DNA from: Nocardioides albertanoniae
GTDB lineage: Bacteria; Actinomycetota; Actinomycetes; Propionibacteriales; Nocardioidaceae
Assembly (NCBI RefSeq): GCF_006716315.1
Contig: NZ_VFOV01000001.1
Coordinates: 4,852,501 to 4,916,500, forward strand
Length of the DNA: 64,000 nucleotides
Reading direction: 5' to 3'
Positions within the stretch are counted from its first letter, which is position 1. Each line of letters begins with the position of its first letter. Below, piece after piece: positions 8,483-16,246 of the stretch. Under the pieces are notes generated by a model. It had not been told where the DNA came from, ran no database searches, and saw only the letters and a program-made list of their open reading frames with translations. Made by a program: the position numbers and the translations under genes.

Positions 8483-9583
8483 GTGAAGTCCATCGTCATC
8501 CATGCTGGCCTGCCCAAGACAGGCACGTCGGCCGTGCAGGCCTTCCTCAGCTCCACCAACGACCGGCTTGCCGAGGCGGGCATCTTCTACCCCCGCCACA
8601 CCGTCGACAAGAACAGCATCAGCGCCGGCAACGCCGGGTCGCTCATGGAGCTCTCCGGCCACCTCTTCGTGGCCTCCCCTCGGGAGGTCACGAAGACCCT
8701 CGAAGACTTCGACGCCAGCGGATGCCACACGCTGCTGCTCTCCTCGGAGGCGTTCCTCCCCGAGCTGCCCGAGCTCGCCGACCTCATGCCGCCGGAGACC
8801 AGGTTCGTGCTGTACGTCCGTGACCCCCTCGCCTTCCTCGAGTCCGACTACAACCAGCGGGTCAAGCGGTTGCCCCACGTGCATCCGTTCGCCGCCGAGC
8901 CCGATGCCTACGGTGGCTGGCTGGGCCACCAGCACCTCTACCATGCGCTCGGCTCGGAGTCGGTGCGCTCCCGGCTCGTGCTGCGGCCCTACCGTCCCGA
9001 GCTCTTCGTGGGCGGCAACCTGCTCACCGACCTCTTCGACACGGCCGGCATCGACGCCACCGAGCTCGGCGACCTGTCGCTGAAGCAGGTCAACCTCTCC
9101 TACTCGCTGCACGCTCTCGAGATCAAGCGCGCGCTCAACGCACTGCCTCTCGGCGAGCAGCTGCAGGAGCGCCTCGACGTACATCTCCAGTCGTGCCCGC
9201 TCGGGCCGACCAGCTACACGCTGATCCCGCCCGCCGACCACCAGCGGCTCCGCAAGCTGGCCGACGACGAGCTGCGGGCACTGGCGCTGCGCTACGACAT
9301 CGACACCCTCGAGCCGATGCGCGAGCTGCTGTGGGATCAGGCTCCCAAGCCCTTTCACCCGCAGCAGCTCACCGACGACGAGGTCGACGCCGTCGTGCAG
9401 CACATCGCCACCGTCGGCAAGCGCCTCACCCGCCGCATCGCCCAGACGCTCGTGGAGCACCCCGAGATCGAGCTGGTCTACCCGTCGCTGCGCGAATCCT
9501 TCGCCCGGGCGGCCGCCGCCCTCGACGAGCCTGCGGCCGCCCCGAGACGCCGCTGGTGGCACCGCACCCACACTGCTGGTTGA
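8483..9583 (+). CDS. Sulfotransferase-family P-loop protein, copy 2 of a tandem pair
   Basis: 366 residues from GTG 8483. Same motifs at the same positions as the preceding gene (PKTGTSAVQ near residue 11; RDPLAFLESDYNQRVKR near 113), with long identical stretches, so it is a paralogue. Divergence is greatest in residues about 45-80 and 125-140 and near the C terminus. Its last two codons and TGA stop lie inside repeat R1 copy 1: the terminal residues TAG-stop are encoded by the repeat arm. Convergent with the MerR-PP2C gene, which ends in the mirror-image arm. Confidence 0.8.
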   Translation: MKSIVIHAGLPKTGTSAVQAFLSSTNDRLAEAGIFYPRHTVDKNSISAGNAGSLMELSGHLFVASPREVTKTLEDFDASGCHTLLLSSEAFLPELPELADLMPPETRFVLYVRDPLAFLESDYNQRVKRLPHVHPFAAEPDAYGGWLGHQHLYHALGSESVRSRLVLRPYRPELFVGGNLLTDLFDTAGIDATELGDLSLKQVNLSYSLHALEIKRALNALPLGEQLQERLDVHLQSCPLGPTSYTLIPPADHQRLRKLADDELRALALRYDIDTLEPMRELLWDQAPKPFHPQQLTDDEVDAVVQHIATVGKRLTRRIAQTLVEHPEIELVYPSLRESFARAAAALDEPAAAPRRRWWHRTHTAG

Positions 9584-9682
9584 GCCGCGAGCGCCAGCGA
9601 GCGTGTCGAAACCAACACAGCATGCGACTGTGTTGGTTTCGACACGCCTCCGCCTAGCGGCTCCGGCGGCTCAACCAGCAGT
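9572..9682. repeat. R1 palindromic REP-like element, copy 1
   Basis: Inverted repeat of about 111 bp. Outer arms ACTGCTGGTTGAG and CTCAACCAGCAGT, inner arms TGTCGAAACCAACACA and TGTGTTGGTTTCGACA around a short loop. Between them the two arms differ: GCGAGCGCCAGCGAGCG on the left, GCCTCCGCCTAGCGGCTCCG on the right. Each outer arm carries the stop codon of one of the two convergent flanking genes. Orientation is opposite to copies 2 and 3. Confidence 0.9.
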
Positions 9683-10681
9683 GAGGTCCGCGACGACGAT
9701 GGTGTGGTTGTCTGGCTCACCCGAGGCGGCTACGGCGGCGGCTACGGCGTCGGCGACCTGCTGCGGGGAGGCGTCGGCGGTGATCAGCGCGTCGAGGTCG
9801 TCGACCCAGGAGTGGATGCCGTCGGTGGTCACGACGAGGCGGTCGCCGGGCAGGAGGTCGAGAGAGAGCTCGTCGGCGACGACGCCGGGCACGAGCGCCC
9901 GGTTGAGCACCGAGCGGTGCTCGTGGGAGCGGGCCTCGTCGGGGGTGAGATGGCCCGACTCGATCATGGCGGCGACCACGGTGTGATCGTGGGTGACCCG
10001 GCGCACCTCGCCGTCGCGCACCAGGTGGACGCGACCGTCCCCGACGTGGGTGATCCGTGCGGTCGAGCCGTGCAGGTCGACCGCGGTCAGTGTGGTGCCT
10101 GAGGCGGGGAGCTCGGCGACGACCTCGTGGATCGCCGACCCCAGCCCGCCCGCGGCGTACGCGGTCAGCGCTGCTCCGGCAAGGTCGTCACGCTCGCCGA
10201 AACCGTCGGCGACGGCGACCAGCTCGGGCGTGACCATGACGGCGTCCTGCTGCGCGGGTCGGCCGCCCTGCTCGTGGCTGACACCGAGCTCGGCGTGCAG
10301 CGTGGTGGTGGAGGTGTTCATCGGTGGTGCCTCGTTCCTCATCGCGTGGACGAGGGTGGAGACCATGGTGCGGCGGGTAGCGGTGTCGGCCTCGACCTGA
10401 CGCCAGTAGGTCTCGACCTCGGCCGCCGCGTGAGCAGCAGACATGTCGAGCACCTCCCGGATCCGGGCCAGCGGCATCCCGACCAGACGCAACGACGCCA
10501 CCAGACGGGCGCGTTCGACCTGGTCAGGGGCATATCGACGATAACCCGAGTGTGCGTCCACCTCGGCGGGCGGAAGCAGTCCCAGGTCGTCGTAGAGCCG
10601 CAGTGCCTTCGGCGTCAACCCGGTCGCCCGGGCGAAGTCGCCGATGTTCACAAGCCCTTGCAGCCCGCTCATGATCCCCAT
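9671..10681 (-). CDS. MerR-type DNA-binding domain fused to a PP2C-like phosphatase
   Basis: 336 residues. Residues 11-80 are a MerR winged helix (VNIGDFARATGLTPKALRLY, then HSGYRRY and a helical linker). Residues about 125-336 are a PPM/PP2C phosphatase with its metal ligands in place: D146 in RPAQQDAVM, D159-G160 in VADGFGERDD, VGDGRVHLVRDG, D287-G288 in VTTDGIHSW, D324-N325 in EPDNHT. So a DNA-binding regulator is joined to a Ser/Thr phosphatase expected to be active. An internal ATG at codon 121, exactly at the domain junction, could also start a separate phosphatase. The stop codon lies in R1 copy 1. A MerR-type dyad lies upstream. Confidence 0.85.
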   Translation of the reverse strand: MGIMSGLQGLVNIGDFARATGLTPKALRLYDDLGLLPPAEVDAHSGYRRYAPDQVERARLVASLRLVGMPLARIREVLDMSAAHAAAEVETYWRQVEADTATRRTMVSTLVHAMRNEAPPMNTSTTTLHAELGVSHEQGGRPAQQDAVMVTPELVAVADGFGERDDLAGAALTAYAAGGLGSAIHEVVAELPASGTTLTAVDLHGSTARITHVGDGRVHLVRDGEVRRVTHDHTVVAAMIESGHLTPDEARSHEHRSVLNRALVPGVVADELSLDLLPGDRLVVTTDGIHSWVDDLDALITADASPQQVADAVAAAVAASGEPDNHTIVVADLTAG

Positions 10682-10718
10682 CCTCCCCGGTGACGGTCAC
10701 CGGTGGAAGAAGATTCGC

Positions 10719-10743
10719 GCTTGACCTTGGGGCAACCTCAAGC
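10719..10743 (-). promoter_or_regulatory. Candidate MerR operator/promoter of the MerR-PP2C gene
   Basis: Dyad with arms GCTTGA and TCAAGC, 25 bp overall, in the divergent gap. On the minus strand a -35-like TTGAGG (10741-10736) is followed after 19 bp by GAATCT (10716-10711). A 19-bp spacer with the dyad between the elements is the hallmark of MerR-controlled promoters. The -10 match is weak. Confidence 0.5.
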
Positions 10744-10777
10744 CCAGCGCTGGGGTGGCCCCGATAGGTTCACTGCC

Positions 10778-12286
10778 ATGAACCTGCGTGCGCGTGCACT
10801 CGAGCTCCTCGTCTTCACCGTCGGCGCCGGCACCCTGGGGGCGGAGATGGCCGCGGCCAGGCTGCTCGCCCCATGGTTCGGCGACTCGACGATCGTGTGG
10901 GCCAACACGATCGCGACGGTGCTGGTCGCGCTCTCGATCGGCTACGCCGTCGGCGGCCGCCTCGCCGACAAGAACCCGAACCCCTCCGGCCTCGCCAGGA
11001 TCGTGCTCGTCGCTGCCGCGCTCCTGGCGGCGGTGCCCTTCATCGCCGACCCGTTCCTGCCGTTGGCCGTCAAGGCTGTCGACCAGCTCAGCGTCGCCAC
11101 GTTCGCCGGCTCGCTGGTCGGCGTCGGCGTGCTGCTCGCGATCCCCCTCTTCCTTCTCGGCATCGTCAGCCCCTACGCGGTGCGGCTGAGCCTCGACTCC
11201 GTCGAGGGCGCCGGCCACACCGCCGGCCGGCTCTACGCGATCTCGACGGTCGGCTCCCTGGTCGGCACCTTCGCCGCCTCGCTTTTCCTCATCCCGGTGG
11301 CCGGCACACGGCGTACGTTCCTGGTCTTCGCTCTGCTGATGGCCATCGCCGCGATCCCCCACCTGGTGCGCCACCGGCTGCCGGCCGCGGTCGTGCCGGC
11401 GGTGATCCTGGGCCTGATCGCACTGCCCACCGGCTCGATCAAGACGCTGACCAGCAACGGCGGCGAGGTGATCTGGGAGAAGGAGACGGAATACCAGTAC
11501 GCCCGCGTCGTCGAGTACGGCGACGGCAGCCGCTACCTCGAGCTCAACGAGGGCCACGCCGTCCACTCGGTCTACAACGAGGGCGAGTGGCTCACCGGCA
11601 ACTACTGGGACGAGATGCTCTCGCTCTCCTACGCCGGCGCGAAGGCCCCGGAGTCGGTGGCGATCCTCGGCTCCGCCGCCGGCACGACCGCGCGCCAGTT
11701 CGGCCACTACGCCCCCGACACCCGGGTCGACGCGGTCGAGATCGACGAGGACGTGACCAAGGTCGGCCAGGAGCTCTTCGACCTCCAGGACCAGCCCAAC
11801 CTCCACCTCCACACCGCCGACGCCCGCCCGTGGCTGCAGAAGCAGACCCGGAAGTACGACGCGATCATGGTCGACGCCTACCACCAGCCCTACATCCCGT
11901 TCTACCTGACCACGAAGGAGTTCTTCGAGCTCGCGAAGGAACACCTCAACCCGGGCGGGGTGCTCGTCGTGAACTCAGCCCACCCGGAGGGGTCGACCGC
12001 GCTGGAGAAGGTGCTCACCGCGACCCTGCGCACCTCCTTCGGCGAGGCCGTCTGGCGCTCGGACTCGAGCGACACCAACACTCACCTGGTCGCGACGGTC
12101 GACCCTGCTGCCGATCCGGCGGCCAACCTCACCCGCAACGCCGCTGCTGAGCCGAGCGACCTGGCCGACGTGCTCACCGGCTCGGCCGCCAGCCTCGAGC
12201 CGGGGATGCGCGGCGGGAAGGTCTACACCGACGATGTCGCGCCGGTCGAGTGGCTGACCGACCTGAGCCTTCTCGAGGTCGCCTGA
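10778..12286 (+). CDS. Membrane-bound spermidine synthase-like protein
   Basis: 502 residues from ATG 10778; the upstream in-frame start at 10703 lies in the regulatory gap. Residues 8-215 form about seven hydrophobic helices of an MFS-like membrane part. Residues about 265-480 form a spermidine synthase-type Rossmann domain: VAILGSAAGTTARQF (nucleotide loop), DAVEIDEDVTKVG, ADARPWLQ, and IMVDAYHQPYIPFYLTTKEF in the catalytic loop position. This fused architecture is widespread in actinobacteria; activity is unproven, and many members lack a full polyamine pathway. Divergent from MerR-PP2C. Its 3-prime end is overlapped on the other strand by the zinc-ribbon-like ORF. Confidence 0.82.
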   Translation: MNLRARALELLVFTVGAGTLGAEMAAARLLAPWFGDSTIVWANTIATVLVALSIGYAVGGRLADKNPNPSGLARIVLVAAALLAAVPFIADPFLPLAVKAVDQLSVATFAGSLVGVGVLLAIPLFLLGIVSPYAVRLSLDSVEGAGHTAGRLYAISTVGSLVGTFAASLFLIPVAGTRRTFLVFALLMAIAAIPHLVRHRLPAAVVPAVILGLIALPTGSIKTLTSNGGEVIWEKETEYQYARVVEYGDGSRYLELNEGHAVHSVYNEGEWLTGNYWDEMLSLSYAGAKAPESVAILGSAAGTTARQFGHYAPDTRVDAVEIDEDVTKVGQELFDLQDQPNLHLHTADARPWLQKQTRKYDAIMVDAYHQPYIPFYLTTKEFFELAKEHLNPGGVLVVNSAHPEGSTALEKVLTATLRTSFGEAVWRSDSSDTNTHLVATVDPAADPAANLTRNAAAEPSDLADVLTGSAASLEPGMRGGKVYTDDVAPVEWLTDLSLLEVA

Positions 12287-12607
12287 GCGCCGACGCGGTC
12301 CGGTCGTGGGCTCGACCTCCCCGATCCGCGTCTTGCGCAGGCACCCGACACAGACCAGGCTCGGCTCGACCTTGCTGAGCCTGCGCGCCGGCAGCACGTG
12401 CCAGGTGCCCAGGCGGCGTCCACACGCGGTGTAGACGTAGCCATGGCCCTTCTTGGCCGAGCGCAGGTGCCAGAAGCTGCCCCGATCGGTGCGGTAGACC
12501 AGCGGGTCGCTCGCCATGCTCGGCGGCCTTGCGCCGCTGCCGCCCGGGCTGAGTCTGTCGTCCACGAACACGAATTCCCCCCAAGGAATCTCGATCTCTC
12601 TCGTCAT
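11975..12607 (-). CDS. Hypothetical zinc-ribbon-like protein with antisense 3-prime overlap
   Basis: ATG at 12607 has a good upstream GAGG, giving MTREIEIPWGEFVFVDDRL. The first about 105 residues look genuine: TDRGSFWHLRSAKKGHGYVY, then TACGRRLG and LVCVGCLRKT, where a Cys and a CxxC pair could bind one metal. From about codon 108 the frame runs antisense to the spermidine-synthase-like gene for 312 bp and becomes R/G/V-rich, typical of a shadow. No frame offers a stop before that gene ends. Either the real protein has a long overlapping tail, or a frameshift moved its stop. The N-terminal half is well supported, the C-terminal half is not. Confidence 0.5.
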   Translation of the reverse strand: MTREIEIPWGEFVFVDDRLSPGGSGARPPSMASDPLVYRTDRGSFWHLRSAKKGHGYVYTACGRRLGTWHVLPARRLSKVEPSLVCVGCLRKTRIGEVEPTTGPRRRSGDLEKAQVGQPLDRRDIVGVDLPAAHPRLEAGGRAGEHVGQVARLSSGVAGEVGRRIGSRVDRRDQVSVGVARVRAPDGLAEGGAQGRGEHLLQRGRPLRVG

Positions 12608-12762
12608 TGAGTGCCTCGAGACGCCGGTGTGACGGCGGGGGCCGCACGCCCGACGCCCCGAGACTCGTCCGACCATAAGTCCACTCATTGCAATGGGTCA
12701 AGGGTGAAAAGGTGGGCCTATGCGGCTATTCGGGATCTGTACGGCTCACTAACGTTGCTCCT

Positions 12763-13539
12763 ATGAGCAATCCCCGTCCGCGCGGCCTGCCGAAATACCT
12801 CCACGTGGCCGACTACCTGCGGGCCCAGATCGACGACAGCACCTACCAGCCCGGCGACCGGCTCCCCACCGAGCCCGAGCTGATGGACACCTTCCCCTAC
12901 GACCGCGCCACGATCAGGCGAGGTCTGGCGGTCCTGCGCAACGAGGGCCTGATCACCAGCGAGCAGGGCCGTGGCGTCTTCGTACGCGACGCCACCAAGA
13001 CCCGCTACGACCTGATGAGCATGCTGATCACCGACCGGAGCCACCCGGCGAAGCCGGACGCCGCCTACAACCAGCCCCCGCGCGGACCCGACGACGGCCT
13101 CTCGATCGAGCACACCTACGAGGTGGTCGCCGCCGGCGAGAAGCTCGGCGCGGCCTTCGAGCTCGACCCGCGCAGCGAGCTGCTCGCCTCGACCTACACG
13201 TTCTTCATCAGCGGCGACACGGCCGAATACCGCACGGTGGCCTACGTCCCGTATCCGCTGGTCATCGACACCCCGCTGGCCACCCCGAGCGACGACTGGC
13301 CGCAGCCGCCGATCAAGGACCAGCTGGCCGGCGTAGGCGTGAAGGTGACCACCGTCGCGGTGGACATCGAGTCACGGATGCCGACGCCGCAGGAGTCGTT
13401 CGACCTGCAGATCCCCGACGGCACCCCGGTGCTCTCCGACCGGCGCCGCTTCCTCGCCGACGACCGCGTCGTGTGCATCACCGACTCCGTCGGGGTCGCC
13501 GACCGCATCGTCTACGGGCTCGACCTCAACCTGCAGTGA
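12763..13539 (+). CDS. GntR-family regulator, HutC-type
   Basis: 258 residues from ATG 12763; an upstream ATG at 12688 would start before the promoter-like region. N-terminal winged helix at residues 8-75: KYLHVADYLRAQI, GDRLPTEPELMDTF, DRATIRRGLAVLRNEGLI, and the wing GRGVFVRD. Residues about 105-258 form a UTRA effector-binding domain (HTYEVVAAGEKLGAAFEL, then DGTPVLSDRRRFLADDRVVC). UTRA domains bind small carboxylic or sugar ligands; the ligand here is unknown and no metabolic operon adjoins. A CATTGCAATG palindrome lies at 12686-12695 upstream. Confidence 0.85.
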   Translation: MSNPRPRGLPKYLHVADYLRAQIDDSTYQPGDRLPTEPELMDTFPYDRATIRRGLAVLRNEGLITSEQGRGVFVRDATKTRYDLMSMLITDRSHPAKPDAAYNQPPRGPDDGLSIEHTYEVVAAGEKLGAAFELDPRSELLASTYTFFISGDTAEYRTVAYVPYPLVIDTPLATPSDDWPQPPIKDQLAGVGVKVTTVAVDIESRMPTPQESFDLQIPDGTPVLSDRRRFLADDRVVCITDSVGVADRIVYGLDLNLQ

Positions 13540-13555
13540 CGCGGGCTGGCCGGGC

Positions 13556-14917
13556 TCAGGCCAGGTCGTGGACGAACTCGGAGAGCTGGGTGAGGTTGCG
13601 GCACTCCCGCATCTCGATGATCGAGCCGTAGCGACTGGCCTCGGAGTCACCGGTGTCCCACTGCGTACGCACCTCGGGGTTGAGCCAGTGGGCATGCCTG
13701 CTCGCCTCCGACATCGCGCGCAGCGAGCCGACGGCGAGGTCGGAGTAGTTGGAGCGGGCGTCGCCGAGGATCAGCAGCGACGACTTCGGACCGAGGGCGT
13801 CGGCGTGCCGTTCCTGGAAGAGGGAGAAGGCGCGGCCGTAGTTGGTGCGCCCCATCCGGGCCGCGTGCTCGGTCGCCCGGGTCAGCTCGGTCATCGTGTC
13901 GACCAGGTCGGCGCCGGCGCGGAAGTAGGGGGTGACCTCGTGGATCTCGTCGACGAAGGTGAACGCGCGCACCTTGCCGAACTGCTCCCGCAGCGCGAAG
14001 ACGAGCATCAGCGTGAACGTCGCGAAGTTGGAGACCGAGCCCGACACGTCGCACAGGATGACCAGCTCGGTGCGGTGCGGCCGCTTCGGGCGGTAGCGCA
14101 GGTCGACGGGCACACCACCGGTGGACATCGACGACCGCAGCGTACGCCGCAGGTCGACCGCACCTCGCCGGTGAGCGTGGTGCTCCTGGGTGAGCCTGGT
14201 CGCCAACCGCCGGGCCAGCGGGTAGATCTCGCGCCGGAGCGCCTCAAGGTCGGCGCGCCGGGCGTGCAGGAAGTCGAGCTTCTCGATGGTGGGGCGCACG
14301 GCGATCTTGGCGATCTGCTCGGGCCCCTTCTCCTCCGCGATCCGGCGCCGGGCGTCGGCCTCGACGAGGCCTTCGAAGCGGCCCACCCGCCGGCGCACGA
14401 CCTTCGTGGCCTCCTCGTCGGTCCAGCCGCCCTGCTGGAGTCCCTCGATGAGCCGTGCGGTGAGCTCGCCGGTGGAGAGCCGGCGCAGCGCGGTGTAGGA
14501 CGACCAGGAGCTCAGCCCCGGGCCGCGGCCGGGCATCGCACCGAACCGCGCCACGGCCTCGGCGGCCAGCTGGCGCAGCATCTCGGCATCGTCGGCCTCC
14601 AAGGCCTCCTCGAGCCGCGCGGTGAACTCCGAGAGCGCCTCGGGACCGTCCTTCGCCACCCCGGCAGCCTCGGCCTCTGCGTCCATCCCGGAGCCGATCA
14701 TCCGCGGGAAATAGAGCTCGAAGAGCCCGTCGAAGGTGGCCCGCTGGTTGGCGCGCTTGACCAGCGTGGCGGCGTACGCCTCCTTGACCTGCTGCCGGTC
14801 GGTCCAACCGATCAGGCCCATCGCGGTGACCGCGTCGAGCCCCTCCGAGAGCGACACCGGCAGCCCCGCTCCCCGAAGCGCTTCGAGGAACTCGATGTGC
14901 CGGTCGAGGAGCGTCAC
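13556..14917 (-). CDS. VWA-domain protein, CoxE-like, MoxR partner
   Basis: 453 residues. A helical N-terminal region of about 280 residues precedes a von Willebrand A domain whose metal-ion-dependent adhesion motif D-x-S-x-S is D290-V-S292-G-S294 in LVILCDVSGSVSNF. This is the CoxE/VWA_CoxE layout. Its ATG overlaps the stop of the MoxR-like ATPase (14914-14917), so the two are co-translated. MoxR-VWA pairs act as cytoplasmic chaperones that insert metals or remodel a target. No carbon monoxide dehydrogenase subunit is nearby, so the client is unknown. Confidence 0.87.
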   Translation of the reverse strand: MTLLDRHIEFLEALRGAGLPVSLSEGLDAVTAMGLIGWTDRQQVKEAYAATLVKRANQRATFDGLFELYFPRMIGSGMDAEAEAAGVAKDGPEALSEFTARLEEALEADDAEMLRQLAAEAVARFGAMPGRGPGLSSWSSYTALRRLSTGELTARLIEGLQQGGWTDEEATKVVRRRVGRFEGLVEADARRRIAEEKGPEQIAKIAVRPTIEKLDFLHARRADLEALRREIYPLARRLATRLTQEHHAHRRGAVDLRRTLRSSMSTGGVPVDLRYRPKRPHRTELVILCDVSGSVSNFATFTLMLVFALREQFGKVRAFTFVDEIHEVTPYFRAGADLVDTMTELTRATEHAARMGRTNYGRAFSLFQERHADALGPKSSLLILGDARSNYSDLAVGSLRAMSEASRHAHWLNPEVRTQWDTGDSEASRYGSIIEMRECRNLTQLSEFVHDLA

Positions 14918-15792
14918 CGCTTCAACCGCAGCTCTCGCACCGCCCGGTCGACGTCGGAGGAGTGCTTGAGCACCACGCCGAGGGTGTCGGCGACGGCCTT
15001 GTCGGAGAGGTCGGTGATCTCGAGCGCGATCAGCGTGCGCGCCCAGTCGACCGACTCGGCGATCGACGGTGACTTCTTGAGCTCCAGCTCGCGCAGACGA
15101 CCGACGACTGAGACGAGCTGGCGGGCGACCTTGTCGTCGAGCCCGGGCACCTGGGAGAGCACGATCTCGCGCTCGCGGTCGGCGTCGGGATAGTCGAGGT
15201 GGAGGTAGAGGCAGCGTCGTTTGAGCGCCTCGGAGAGCTCACGGGTGGCGTTGGAGGTGAGCACCACCAGCGGCCGACGGGTCGAGGTCATCGTACCGAG
15301 CTCGGGGATGGTCACCTGGAAGTCGGAGAGCACCTCGAGCAGCAACCCCTCGACCTCGACGTCGGTCTTGTCGACCTCGTCGATGAGCAGCACCGTCGGC
15401 TCCTCGCGGCGGATCGCGGTCAGCAGCGGCCGGGTCAGCAGGAACTCTTCGGAGAAGATGTCGTCGTGGGTCTCCTCCCACGCCTGACCGTCGCCCACGG
15501 CCTGGATGCGGAGCAGCTGCTTCTTGTAGTTCCACTCATACAGCGCGCGGGCCTCGTCGAGACCCTCGTAGCACTGCAGGCGCACCAGCTCGGCCCCGCT
15601 CGCACGCGTGATCGCCTTGGCCAGCTCGGTCTTCCCGACACCCGCCGGCCCTTCGACGAGCACCGGCTTCTCCAGCGCGCCCGCGAGGTAGGTCGTCAAC
15701 GCGGTCGAGCCGTCCGCCAGGTAGCCGACGTCTCCCAGCCGGCTGACGGCCTCGGCGGGCGAGGAGAACCAGGAAGACGTACGAGAAGCCAT
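14914..15792 (-). CDS. MoxR-family AAA+ ATPase
   Basis: 292 residues. Walker A GPAGVGKT at 48-55, Walker B TVLLIDEVDK, sensor 1 VVLTSNATRELSEAL with the arginine pair in KRRCLYLHLDYPD. It is the full normal length for MoxR proteins. Together with the overlapping VWA gene downstream it forms a two-gene chaperone unit. The promoter region (15793-15893) is shared divergently with a small secreted protein and contains a perfect 17-bp palindrome. Confidence 0.9.
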   Translation of the reverse strand: MASRTSSWFSSPAEAVSRLGDVGYLADGSTALTTYLAGALEKPVLVEGPAGVGKTELAKAITRASGAELVRLQCYEGLDEARALYEWNYKKQLLRIQAVGDGQAWEETHDDIFSEEFLLTRPLLTAIRREEPTVLLIDEVDKTDVEVEGLLLEVLSDFQVTIPELGTMTSTRRPLVVLTSNATRELSEALKRRCLYLHLDYPDADREREIVLSQVPGLDDKVARQLVSVVGRLRELELKKSPSIAESVDWARTLIALEITDLSDKAVADTLGVVLKHSSDVDRAVRELRLKR

Positions 15793-15833
15793 GTCGCGAC
15801 CCTAATGGTTGTCCAGGCCCGTGTGGGGTGGGA

Positions 15834-15850
15834 CCTTGGTCATACCAAGG
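15834..15850. promoter_or_regulatory. Perfect 17-bp palindrome in the MoxR divergent promoter
   Basis: Arms CCTTGGT and ACCAAGG separated by three bases, lying 42 bp upstream of the MoxR start and 44 bp upstream of the small secreted gene. A perfect seven-base dyad midway between divergent starts is a likely operator. The regulator is not known. Confidence 0.4.
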
Positions 15851-15893
15851 GGCGGAACCGTCACCGCCGAGTGCGTACGTCGTTGAGCACAGC

Positions 15894-16229
15894 GTGCACT
15901 CGGAGACGCCGCGACCGTTGACGCTAGCCGTCACCGCCCTGAAGGTCTGCGCACTCACCGCGCTCGCCGCCTTCTGCGTGGTCGCCGTCGCCACCCCGTC
16001 AGAGCCGCAGTCGCTGGCCAAGAAGGAGCAGCCGGAGCTCGCCGCGATGCTCGACCAGCACCACTGCGTGGCCGCCCCGACGATCGCGCCCTGGCGCCGG
16101 GAGAGCGCCATCGTCCGCTCACCGCTGGGCGAGCTGAAGCACGTCTCGCTCAGGGTCGGGCAGCTGGTCGAGCAGGGCAAGACCCGGGGCGAGCTGGTCG
16201 CGTTCTGCGCCGACCCGGCTCCCCGCTAG
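15894..16229 (+). CDS. Small exported hypothetical protein
   Basis: About 111 residues if started at GTG 15894; TTG 15918 is equally possible and there is no convincing ribosome site. A hydrophobic stretch (LAVTALKVCALTALAAFCVV) near the N terminus looks like a signal peptide or anchor. The mature part has two cysteines (HHCVAAP and AFCADP) that could pair. The family is not recognised. Divergent from MoxR and convergent with the HxlR gene 17 bp away. Low-confidence gene, but codon use and position agree. Confidence 0.45.
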   Translation: MHSETPRPLTLAVTALKVCALTALAAFCVVAVATPSEPQSLAKKEQPELAAMLDQHHCVAAPTIAPWRRESAIVRSPLGELKHVSLRVGQLVEQGKTRGELVAFCADPAPR

Positions 16230-16246
16230 CCAGGGTCAGCCCGGGG

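Noticed and set aside
9572..9682. R1 as the ends of an insertion sequence
   Set aside because: The whole element is about 110 bp with no room for a transposase and no visible target duplication. A nonautonomous REP/MITE-like unit is the better description.
13568..15193. A 541-codon plus-strand frame
   Set aside because: Shadow of the VWA and MoxR genes; composition is of the same shadow type and the minus-strand genes have intact motifs.
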